DNA from: Paraphoma chrysanthemicola
Lineage: Eukaryota; Ascomycota; Dothideomycetes; Pleosporales; Phaeosphaeriaceae
DNA length: 64,000 nucleotides
Direction: 5' to 3'
Assembly: GCA_020744225.1 (NCBI GenBank)
Contig: JAGMWG010000018.1
Coordinates: 62,001-126,000, forward strand
Shown here: positions 55,177 through 64,000 of the stretch, in pieces
Numbering within the stretch: position 1 is the stretch's first letter
Layout: every line of letters begins with the position of its first letter
The notes under the pieces: generated by a model
What the model was told of the DNA's origin: nothing
Databases searched by the model: none
Seen by the model: the letters and a program-made list of their open reading frames with translations, nothing else
Position numbers and translations under genes: made by a program

Positions 55177-56031
55177 TCAAATAGTCTTGACTGGCCCACC
55201 AGGTGCAGTGTAATTAACTTGACCTGCGTTGACCCTCCATAGCCGCACGAGGATACCATCAGTGTCGTCTGGATTGTACGCGCCAGGGAGCGCAATGCCA
55301 GAGGGAAGCGACTTCGTGCCACTTCCACCAACTTTTAAATGCACGCAGAAGGGATAAAACTGCGCGCCCATTCTTGTCCCTGCAACGTGCAATCCGAGGA
55401 TCTCATGACGCAGAAGGTACTCGCCAGGCTTAAGGTTAGGGAGCGTGACAGTCCAGGAAGCTCCTTGCTTTGCGAGGAAATCAGATCCCCAGGGCGGCGA
55501 CTTTGTAAGGTCGTAGGCCATTTGCTCAAACTTAACCCAGGGAGTGCCAGTCTCGCCTTTAAATGTTTGGCAGTTACCGCCACAATCTGCAAGATAGTTC
55601 ATGACTGGGCCAGAGTGCGACGATCCCCATTGATCCCATTTGAGTAGACTGTAGTGGGCGAGGTTGTCAGTGCGTGCTAGAATGCATAGAAAGAGAAGAA
55701 GTAAGCGCGTACATATTGTCGCCTGGGTTCACAGGTACAGATAATACTGCTGGTAGATTCAGGCCAGTACCACAAGTAATGTTGGTAGTAGTGAAGTCAG
55801 GTACAGGTCCAGTGGTCTCGACGCGACGCACGTATCGGTCCGGCGTCGGTTTGACATATTTGTCGGCGTTGATCTGGAACCCCTGTAGACTAGTTAGTAG
55901 ACACTTTGACACGTGTTGTTCCTACTTACTGGATAGTTTACGCCTTTCACTTCTACACTCTTGAGATAGCCATGCGCGTTGACAGTGTGTGTCAAGCTGA
56001 GAGCGACGCTCAGAAGTCCGAGAGGATGCAT
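55177..56031 (-). CDS. AA9 lytic polysaccharide monooxygenase (protein 2)
   Basis: Predicted 247 residues in three exons: 56031-55930, 55882-55713 and 55648-55177. Introns 55883-55929 (GTAAGT...CTAAC...CAG) and 55649-55712 (GTACGC...CTGAC...CAG) keep frame. The signal peptide (MHPLGLLSVALSLTHTVNA) precedes HGYLKSVEV, so His1 is the mature N-terminus. The second copper His is in WDQWGSSHSGPVMNYLADC, the LPMO core motif is LLRHEILGLHVAG, and Gln plus axial Tyr are in GAQFYPFC. Cys pairs fit the two family disulphides. No binding module follows. It acts outside the cell on polysaccharides by copper-dependent oxidation. Its sequence differs clearly from protein 1 (short loop after His1, GSSHSGPV versus WPESHLGPI), so it is not a recent duplicate. 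Confidence 0.92.
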
Positions 56032-57688
56032 GGTCGGTTGTTGTAGATAGTAGTAACTGATATGGGGTACAAGATACGTTGATTTATACCTTACACTGGT
56101 CAATGCCAAATCTTGAGACTATATTGAGCGATGGCGCGCCTTTCGTCTATCGGCTTTGTGTAATGTGGTTCCGGTATCACGGGGCTAAATAGATGAAATA
56201 GGAAATGGAATTGGTTCACTATTTGCGCCTATTCTTAAGCGAAACTATCGTGACCGATTTTAATTTATCATGACGTGCACCAAGGCGGGCAACCTGCTTC
56301 CGACTTTATTCTGACACTGCGGCAACGCTATTCCTTACATTTTTGGAAGCTTCACATCGATAAGTCAAGACATTGATTACCAAAACCCACCTTTCACTCT
56401 TATAACGCTAGCATTAAAGTCAGTGCGTGTTCTCCACATGCTACGTATTCATCTCCGGTCATGCTTGGCACCGGGATGTGGGCCAGCATTACCGGTGTAA
56501 GTCGACATGTCCTGAGTGTTCGAAGTTGGGGTGTACTAATGCCTTAGATGCAGCCACGCGAGAACTTGAGCAGCCAGCTACTTCACGTTGCCTCCCAACA
56601 ACCCTGCCGCTCTAATCCCCAGATGGCGTTCGCGCAGAGCGTGAACTGACACCGACACTGATTGTACGCAAAGAAATCAGTACCCTAGCCCAGCGCGCGT
56701 CGTCGCAGGAACCGCACTGATATTGCTTTTACGTTTCACGCGATTCATCCATGTTCCGGCGGTAGGATGGGCTCTCCTTCAACTATTGAGAGCAAGTCAA
56801 CATGCGCTTTCCAATGCCGTCCTCAATTCCCTTGGATCCTCCGTGTCGTCCAAGATACGTTGTGATGGGCAATTTGTCTTGTTGTGCTGCTGCTCGCACA
56901 TCGTGTGCGTGACTTTGACTGTGTCCTGATGGTCAGGACGATCTCTCTCTTGGTGAGACGGGAGCAGAGTGCAGCCCACGCTCGCCGCATTAGAACAATC
57001 ACAACAACGGCACGGTCATAACAGCCACAGCAGCAGCACTGAATAGAGAGTGCTGACTACTGTGTCGGATGTGCGACGAACAGAACTGCTACCTGCTGCG
57101 TTTTGATACGCGCAACAGAAGTCATCACCATGTAAGTTGTGGTGAGAGGCATATTCTAATCAGACGAGCATACCCAAGCTGGCCGAAAAATGGGGCTAGT
57201 GTGGGCAGCTAGCGTCTCGTCTAAACTCCTTTCGTGTCGCTTAACCTCGTTGGACACGCTAGAGCTTCCCGCAAGGTTCTGAGCCAGTCAATTACTTGAA
57301 CGCATGAGCTTAAATCTTGCAGCCAATCAGCCGCGTGCCATTTCGACCTACAGGACAGGGGACTCTCCTTCGACTCCGGATGCTTATCCGAAGCGAATTG
57401 CGTGCTTCACGTTCGACTTTGCGTAACTTCGTGGGACTCAACCACAGCTCATCTTTCAGAGGGAGACATGATGTTCGAGCATATATCGAAAGCTGTTGGA
57501 ACCAGCAGCACGCTACTTTCAGTTTCATCACCCGTCGAAGACCTTGGCGAAGTTCTAAGAGGCACTGCAACTAATGTTGTCACGTTAAACCGACCAAGAA
57601 CGTCTACACTTCGTATCCATGCCAGGAGTCTCATCTCTATATAGCGAAGCTCGTGCGTATATGCCAAGCGTACCTACAGCTTCAAGTG
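56032..57688. other. 1.65-kb divergent region, no gene seen
   Basis: Between AA9 protein 2 and the flavin monooxygenase. Overlapping frames up to 86 codons only. The cluster motif was not seen here, which helps to place the end of the regulon before 55 kb. Confidence 0.4.
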
Positions 57689-59438
57689 ATGTCTAAGTCA
57701 CAAATAAAATCAGTTGCTGTCATCGGCGCTGGCGCAGCAGGTATATCACACCGAGGCCTCCACGGCACCAGATAGCTAACGGTGGAAAGGTGCTGCAACT
57801 GCTGCGGCACTAGCTTCAGAAGACTATTTCGATACCATTAAGGTATTTGAACGGCGAGAAAGTGCAGGAGGCACATGGTACCTACCCAGTCTTCATATGT
57901 TCACGTGACGACCTTAGCACTCCTACGTAGACTAACACGGGCCTCAGGATATACGATGCCGACCCAGGCCCACCAATACGCCTTCACCCAGGCGAGAACC
58001 CAACCGTGACTGACCCACCCCTGCAAACACCGTCTAAGTTACCAACGACACGACCGCCAGCGACGCAGCAACGGTATGACAAGACGCCGATATACCAAGA
58101 TCTCACGTGAGTTCCAACCTACCCAACTAGCGCTTTATCTCACTTGTCTTACATGCGCAAAGTACAAACGTCCCAGACATAATCATGTCCTTTTCCGACC
58201 ACCGCTTCGCATACGGTCCCTTTGCACCACACTGGATCCCAAAACAATACGTCGAGACGTACTTCTCGAGACACAAACTGGACCGCTATCTCGTCTTGAG
58301 CACGACAGTCGAGGACCTCAGTCGTCTAGAATGGCGAGAGGGCTGGAAGTTAGTTTTGCGTCGATACGATCCGATTGGGAAGGTGGATGTATGGTGGGAA
58401 GAAGAATTTGACGCGGTTGTGTTGGCGAATGGACATTATTCTGTTCCATTTGTAAGTCCTCCCTTAACTTATGATTATAAACCATGCCCTCTCCCCAATG
58501 CAATTCACCCCGTGCGCATTTCATCGTTACTCGGAAAACGGAAACTAAAAGGAAACAAGGTCCCACAAGTCAAAGGCCTAGAATCCTACATCTCCGCCTT
58601 CCCCACCCGCATATCACACTCAAAACACTACCGCACGCCATCAACATACACAAACCAGCGCGTCCTTGTTATCGGCAACTCCGCCTCGGGCCACGACATC
58701 ACCACACAGCTCGTCCAATCCAACGCACTCGCTGGCCCCGTATTCCAATCTCGACGTTCAAAATCGCGATGGGACGGCGACAAGTCTCCGCCGGGCGTAG
58801 TCTGGAAACCCATCATTCGCGAATACATTGCGTCGACTGGTGCGATTGTATTCGAGGACGGGAGCGTGCTTGAAGATATTGATGCCGTGATTTATTGCAC
58901 GGGGTATAAGCCCTCTTTCCCGTTTTGGAACGAGGAGAAGAATGGAGGAGCGCTGTATGATTATACTGAGGGGAGGTTGAGGGGGTTTTACCAACATACG
59001 ATCTCGACGAGATTTCCGACGAGTCTAGCCATCGTGGGTATACCGCGCGTATTAACATTTCGCTCGTTCGAATACCAGGCGATCGCGCTGGCGAGATTAT
59101 TTGCGGGACGGAATGCGAAACCGTTGCCGAGTGTAGTCGAAATGGAGAAGTGGGAGAAAGAAAGGTCGGAGCTTGTGAAGAGGGAGCATAGGACGTTTCA
59201 TACGATTTTGTGGGATAATGGCGAGACGATGGAGTGGTTTAGGTGGTTTTATGATTTCAGTGGATTGCCGTTGTTGGAGGGGAAGGGGAGAGTTCCGCCT
59301 GTGTTGGATGAGCAGGCGAGGTGGGCGTATGATCATATCAAAAAGTACCCGGAACCTCATAAGGATAAGAAGATTGTGCAAGAAGAAGATTGGGTCATTG
59401 TGGAAGAGCAAAGGAAGGACAGTGCACACTTCATATAG
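57689..59438 (+). CDS. Flavin-containing monooxygenase (FMO family)
   Basis: Predicted 488 residues in five exons: 57689-57740, 57790-57877, 57948-58106, 58163-58451 and 58560-59438. The first Rossmann motif VAVIGAGAAGAATAAALA is split by intron 1; FERRESAGGTW ends exon 2. The FMO-type motif region is FPTRISHSKHYRTP, and the NADPH-binding motif is VLVIGNSASGHDI. The C-terminal IYCTGYKPSFPF is the conserved ATG-type segment. The intron at 58452-58559 is 108 nt, free of stops and a multiple of three, so an unspliced transcript would add 36 residues; removing it gives HYSVPFVPQVKGLES, the family sequence. The family oxidises soft nucleophiles (S, N) with NADPH and O2; the substrate is unknown here. 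Confidence 0.88.
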
Positions 59439-59582
59439 AGGCAAACTCGTTTCAATGAAAGGTTCTTTAGATGTGCTGTGAGGTCCTGACCTGGTATGTT
59501 GAATGCCAGGGAGTGTAGTCTCATGACTGTTGGAGTCAGAGTCGAGCGGTGTCTACCACGTACGCAGGATGCATGACACGTC

Positions 59583-61179
59583 TTAGTAGTCATCTCCACG
59601 AGAGATAACTTCCTTGCAATTCGGACGGAGTAGCATAGTCTAATAATAGTCAGCGTCTTTTATCTGTTTAGTCTCGACCGGAAACCTACGTGTTCGAACT
59701 GCGCGATATAGGAGCCCGCCACATCTACCAACGGCGCATATGACTCGACAATACCAGCGTTGACAAGCGAACGCATGCCGAGATGATAGTTCTTGACGCC
59801 AGGTAGACGCTCAAGGTACCTGCGGGCAAAGACAAGAGTGCCGAAATTATCATCGATGGTCTTGAGCAGCGCCTTGGCAGACGCATGATGAAGCCCGGCA
59901 GTACTAGCATGCTCTTTACGACCATATCCATACACGCCTACATCATCTCTGAGGTAAGCTTTGCCGGTGCTGCCAAAGGTTTCGATGGCGAAGATGTCGC
60001 CTTCCTCCATGCGCTGCGACGTCTTGGTCTTGATGAACGGGACTTGCTTGTCGCCATGAATCTTGTAACGCAGGATGTTGTGGCCTGTGATGTTTTTCAC
60101 GGCTTTCACGGGGATGGTCTTGCCATTCAGGGTGACTTCGTAGCTCTCCATCACTTCCTGGATCTCTCCGCTGATGTGATCGATGCGCGCGTCGATGCCG
60201 GCTTCCTGCGGATGTGTAAGTGATCGGACTAAGGTAAGTTCGAGTCAAACTTCGCATACCTTAAGGCCAGTATTAGTCGCGGCCCGTACAGCTTCGAGCA
60301 GAGGGTCGTAGACCGGGTTTGCCGCCACGGTGAAAGCACTGTCAACAATCCGTCCATTGACATGCACTCCAAAGTCCACCTTCAGCACATCATCATACTG
60401 AAGTATAACTTCCTTAGCACCAGCGTTAGGCGTCCAATGCGCACCGATGTTGTTGAGGCATAGTCCTGTCGGAAATGCCAGACCAGCCTTCAGCGCATCC
60501 CCCGTCTCAAGACCTTGGTGACCAGTAAGGGCTCGGACACCATCATCAATCTCATTAGCAAGCTCCGTCATCGAGACCCCAGGCTTAGCAATGCTCTGAG
60601 TGTACTGGCGGACTTGACGATGAACTTCGGCGGCCTTGCGATAGTCGCTGAGGAAGCCGTCGTCCATGTTGGTCACAGCGGACATGTGGCGGATCTCTTC
60701 GGCTGTAGTACGCTGGAGGTTGTCATCCTTAACTGCGTACTCCACCAATTCTCCCTCTGGGAATGGCTTGTCGCCAAAGACGTCGACTAGAGCGACGCGC
60801 GGAGGAGTCGACTGCTGCGCACCTCCTGATATCTTCTTGGTCTTCTTCTTGTTACGTTTGCGTTTCTTCTTGTCGCCTTTTGGAGTTAGGTGGAAGCACT
60901 AGTGCAAATACTATGCTGGCTTACCATTACTAGGCTTTCCGTCAGTCTTCATGTTGCTTCCGTTCTGTGAGTCTTCATCATCGTCTCCGTCCTCGTCTTG
61001 GCCCTCAAGAGTGCCCTCAAGGAGTCCAGTGGCAGTGGCCGGCTTAGGTGGATTTGTCGCGGCGATGGCAGCGCCCGCGGATGACCCTTCACAGCATTAG
61101 CGGGGTATAGAGCGAACCATCGAACTTAATGCATACCATTCGGGCCACGCTGGTGATCATTTGGTGTTTTGGAGCCCAT
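59583..61179 (-). CDS. Methionine aminopeptidase 2
   Basis: Predicted 464 residues in five exons: 61179-61137, 61086-60925, 60876-60260, 60205-59690 and 59639-59583. All four introns (48-54 nt) preserve frame. The N-terminus has an acidic stretch and a Lys-rich block (KKKRKRNKKK), typical of ribosome-associated MetAP2. The catalytic domain shows the metal ligands: DVLKVDFGVHVNGRIVDSAF (two Asp), ITGHNILRYKIHG (His), EEGDIFAIETFGS (Glu) and the C-terminal AQFEHTMLLRP (Glu). GLAFPTGLCLNNIGAHWTPN contains the substrate-pocket His. It removes the initiator Met from nascent chains in the cytosol. It converges on the FMO gene with about 145 bp between stops. Housekeeping gene with no link to the catabolic block. 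Confidence 0.95.
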
Positions 61180-61582
61180 CGGAACGAACGCATTCAATGC
61201 CCTATTGCTACTTTGTGAATTGAACTAAGCAACTTATGAGCTGGAAAGATCGGTCCTATGACTTTCTGTCGGTAGAAGTGAGAAAAGGAAGAGTAGAGAG
61301 TTGGTGGGAGTTTACTTGAGTTCAGTATGACACCAGGTTGTATGCCGAGTCCGTATCTCGGAGTTAGCGCTATACCATTCTAGGCAATGGCGCCTTGGCT
61401 TCAAGCTGGTAATGACAGAAGCAGTACTCACTGGAAGAAGCAGTACTCATATTTACATATTCAGATATATGCTAATCAAGCGCTCGTACTAAAGACACCG
61501 CGAACCATGATGTTCATGCCCGCCCAAGGTCCGAAAGACAAATGAAAGCAAGGTCATGTCCTCCAGTACTAAGCCGCGGGAT
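61180..61582. other. Intergenic stretch, no gene seen
   Basis: About 400 bp holding the MetAP2 promoter and the 3' flank of the next minus-strand gene. No supported frame. Confidence 0.4.
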
Positions 61583-64000
61583 TCATGCAATGATCACGTC
61601 GCAAGCCGGCAACCCGGAAGCCCCCAAACAATACAAGCAGGCCTCTGTCGGCAACACAAGAACTCGTTTGCCCATTTGTGTTGCTGCGGCTGCCGCTCCA
61701 AGCCGTGCTTGCCAGTTGCCCGCTGCTCGAAAGATAGCCGTGGTTTGTGGCGGATCCAAGAACTCTTCCCAGCAATCGAGAGCCGTCAGATTCTGTCCAT
61801 GGACATGGCTGTGGTACTTTGCTCTTTTCTCAGGAGCGTGCGGGCATTTGTCTTGAACCACAAATGAGTCTTTGCCGAACATAGCCATGATATCAAGATC
61901 ACCAATGTTGCGGCCGCGGTCGTCTATAGACACCAGTGCCTCCACGAAGACGACTTGGCGATCACGAAGCCCACGATTGCCAAGATACACTGTATCTTCG
62001 GAGTCTGTGAAGCTCAAATGCAATGACGTGCTGGTGAAGCAATCTTGAAATTGTCCGTCAAAGTCGCAGTGATTGACTTGCTGCCAGGAGCGCAAGTCTG
62101 GTTCTGCAAGTCTAGGATCCGCTGGCGGAACTAGAAGGCATAATTCCGATCGTCCGAGATTTCCAAAAACTCTGCGAACTGGCACGTCGTGCGTCGTGGT
62201 GGAAGGGTCCGCAAGTAGACGCGACGCGACATAGATGGAGTCCCCGTTGGCCAGAGCCATGACACCGTTCATGTGACTCATCGCGATGTCGAACTCGCCC
62301 GAATCAAACCATGCGATACATGCAAAGGTACGTCTCAATGAAATATAGAGGTCCGGAGTCCGATCGGAATTTCCAAGCTGATCGGGACAGCGTAGGAATC
62401 TAAATATGTTTGATTCGTTCCGAGAAGTGGACATTACTTGGCGACCTAAGTCTACCTCCACTAATAGATCCATGATGTCGCCATTAGACATGGCTAATAG
62501 CGACCATGAACATTTGTAGATCGGGCTGTTCATGACTTCTATGGACACAGTGGAGTCGTTCATCGATCCATAGATCTTTGAGGCGAATAGCAGAGCATCC
62601 AGAGAGCTCATCATCTGCTCGTATCCTGGTCCTGCCCATTGATCGCAACATGTCTCTAGACAAAGTTCTGATGGATTGAATGATGGTGAGGAGATTGTAT
62701 TTTCGATCTCCTCGATGGTAGCTAAAGGTAAATCGGTCTCACTTCGGCAATAGGAATCGCATGATGGAAAGTCGATGACGCGGAAGACGGCGGCGACGCT
62801 CTCGTTGCCGAACCACAACCCATACCAAGAGCTTCCGCTTTCGTGATGCCGCCGTAGTTTGAATTGCTGCTGGTCGAATTCGTCCAGAGAATCAGACTGT
62901 ATTAAAGTGGCCTCTTCCCCCTCTTCCTCGAGCCTGCGTATCTCCATTTGGTTGAAACAACCTGCACATGTTTCGTTCTTCTCACAATCCTGCTTGCAAT
63001 CTTCGCAATATTCCCAATATCTTGCACTGAGACAATCCATGGGTAAGGTAATAGGCGCTGAAGAGCACATATTGCCGTCAGGATGGCAAAGGGGTGTGCA
63101 TAGGGCGTTCTCTTTCCTACAAACACAACCAACAGATGCTGGGTCAGAACACCCACAAAGCTCGTCTCCAAAGCAACATGCTTTGCCCTGCATATGACGG
63201 CCAACGGCGAAGCGCCAATGTCCCGCGCTCTGCACTTCAGTCTGATCAGCCGGTCTTTTGAATGAACCACGCTTTGCAGGTATCGCTGATGCAAAATGAA
63301 AGCCCTCTCTTTGATGTCGATTCGCATAGCGGATGACAGACGCGTCATCAGGGGCCTTGCGAGCTTCGGTGGCGCCACGCAAAAGTCTGATGCAATCTTC
63401 AGTATTTCCCAAGGTGCGGACTAAGTTAGAAAAGTTTTCTAGGCCGAAAAACGCCGGAGGGTTCACAGCTGATTCGTGAATGAAACCCTCGCATCGTCGG
63501 CTACTCAACGTCAGAAGCTTGTGATACTGTGCCCGGAGATGGCCGCTCGCGTTCAATACGCGTGAAGCGGCAACAGCAAGGAGTTCGAACCACGCAGAGG
63601 TATTGCTTGAAGCATCCTGGTAAGTCTTCTGAAGGCAGACGATAAATTTACAGCATCTGACCTCATCGTTACAGACGCTCCTCCATTGACCCACGAATGA
63701 GCCTAGAAATACGATCTGAAACTCTTCCATACTTATACGAGATGTGTCAGAAGCGATGCTGCGTTCACTGATGACGGCTGGTGAGTAGTACCGCATGCGT
63801 GACAGTGGGAGTGACCAAAAGACACCGTCGCGGTCGTCGCTCGTGCCGAAAGTCGATATTGTAAGCATGGAGCAAGCCATGAGCTCGTCTTCAAAGTTGA
63901 TGTCTTTGGCGCAATCCGACAAGACTTGCATATTGGGATATAGATGCCAGGAGCTCATAGCTAGGAGGATCGCGCCGTCTTGCACTCGTTGTGGAGTTCC
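61583..64000 (-). CDS. C-terminal part of a large fungal-specific protein (HET-type architecture suspected), N-terminus outside window
   Basis: A single open frame of more than 800 residues runs in from the right edge. Its first visible residues (TPQRVQDGAILLAMSSWHLY, then PNMQVLSDCAKDINF) resemble the post-domain region of large HET-type proteins of Pezizomycotina, so a HET domain may lie beyond the window; this is inference. The middle contains a Cys-rich stretch (about 63000-63220 in coordinates: ACCFGDELCGCSDP, CVCRKENALCTPLCHP, YCEDCKQDCEKNETCAGC) that could bind zinc. The C-terminal 250 residues are mixed and ordered-looking, ending in LPTEACLYCLGASGLPACDV. No intron is needed. Function unknown. 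Confidence 0.7.
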   Translation of the reverse strand, partial: GTPQRVQDGAILLAMSSWHLYPNMQVLSDCAKDINFEDELMACSMLTISTFGTSDDRDGVFWSLPLSRMRYYSPAVISERSIASDTSRISMEEFQIVFLGSFVGQWRSVCNDEVRCCKFIVCLQKTYQDASSNTSAWFELLAVAASRVLNASGHLRAQYHKLLTLSSRRCEGFIHESAVNPPAFFGLENFSNLVRTLGNTEDCIRLLRGATEARKAPDDASVIRYANRHQREGFHFASAIPAKRGSFKRPADQTEVQSAGHWRFAVGRHMQGKACCFGDELCGCSDPASVGCVCRKENALCTPLCHPDGNMCSSAPITLPMDCLSARYWEYCEDCKQDCEKNETCAGCFNQMEIRRLEEEGEEATLIQSDSLDEFDQQQFKLRRHHESGSSWYGLWFGNESVAAVFRVIDFPSCDSYCRSETDLPLATIEEIENTISSPSFNPSELCLETCCDQWAGPGYEQMMSSLDALLFASKIYGSMNDSTVSIEVMNSPIYKCSWSLLAMSNGDIMDLLVEVDLGRQVMSTSRNESNIFRFLRCPDQLGNSDRTPDLYISLRRTFACIAWFDSGEFDIAMSHMNGVMALANGDSIYVASRLLADPSTTTHDVPVRRVFGNLGRSELCLLVPPADPRLAEPDLRSWQQVNHCDFDGQFQDCFTSTSLHLSFTDSEDTVYLGNRGLRDRQVVFVEALVSIDDRGRNIGDLDIMAMFGKDSFVVQDKCPHAPEKRAKYHSHVHGQNLTALDCWEEFLDPPQTTAIFRAAGNWQARLGAAAAATQMGKRVLVLPTEACLYCLGASGLPACDVIIA

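Noticed and set aside
19405..56031. Idea that the two AA9 genes are a recent duplication
   Set aside because: They differ in intron positions, copper-loop sequences and overall residues; they are only members of the same family.

Overview
The window is nuclear DNA of a filamentous ascomycete (Pezizomycotina, possibly a Dothideomycete; the class is inference). The grounds are short GT-AG introns of about 45-120 nt with CTAAC/CTGAC-like branch sites, HET and 2EXR proteins, two AA9 lytic polysaccharide monooxygenases, Zn2Cys6 regulators and a fungal STAND-type N-terminal domain. I recognised no rRNA, tRNA, CRISPR array or transposon. Exon borders were worked out by hand from splice signals, reading phase and family resemblance, so they are inferred, not observed.

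Layout. 1-10.6 kb: tail of an unknown gene, a STAND-domain/ankyrin gene with an in-frame stop, a Golgi-type GT8 transferase, a membrane-anchored aspartic-protease-like protein without catalytic aspartates, a compact kinesin and a secreted cupredoxin. 11.6-16.7 kb: a DHA1 MFS transporter head-to-head with a Zn2Cys6 regulator (two near-identical CGG-type sites between them), then a DUF1749 hydrolase. 17-26.4 kb: a small GPI-type surface protein, AA9 protein 1, and a 2EXR - HET - 2EXR block on the minus strand. 27-34.4 kb: a BAHD-type acyltransferase, a DUF1264 (oil-body-associated) protein, and housekeeping genes for a DUF4598/NOPCHAP1-like protein, an eIF4E-family protein and prohibitin 1. 37-39.6 kb: a C2H2 regulator behind a 2.7 kb non-coding region.

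The most interesting part is 41.1-54.8 kb, a compact catabolic cluster. It holds a carotenoid/stilbene-cleaving oxygenase, a fumarylacetoacetase-family hydrolase, a gentisate 1,2-dioxygenase-like cupin, a Zn2Cys6 regulator, a salicylate/3-hydroxybenzoate hydroxylase-like flavoprotein, a DUF3237 protein and an MFS transporter. Together they can be read as uptake, cleavage of a stilbene-like compound to hydroxybenzoates, hydroxylation to gentisate, ring opening and hydrolysis. A shared 10-bp word (TAACTCCCCG / CGGGGAGTTA) lies in three intergenic regulatory regions of this block (four copies, two of them extended to an identical 16-mer), and a weaker CTCCCCG copy lies in a fourth. This suggests one regulon, probably run by the embedded Zn2Cys6 protein. 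AA9 protein 2, a flavin monooxygenase and methionine aminopeptidase 2 follow. The window ends inside a large fungal-specific gene read from the minus strand.
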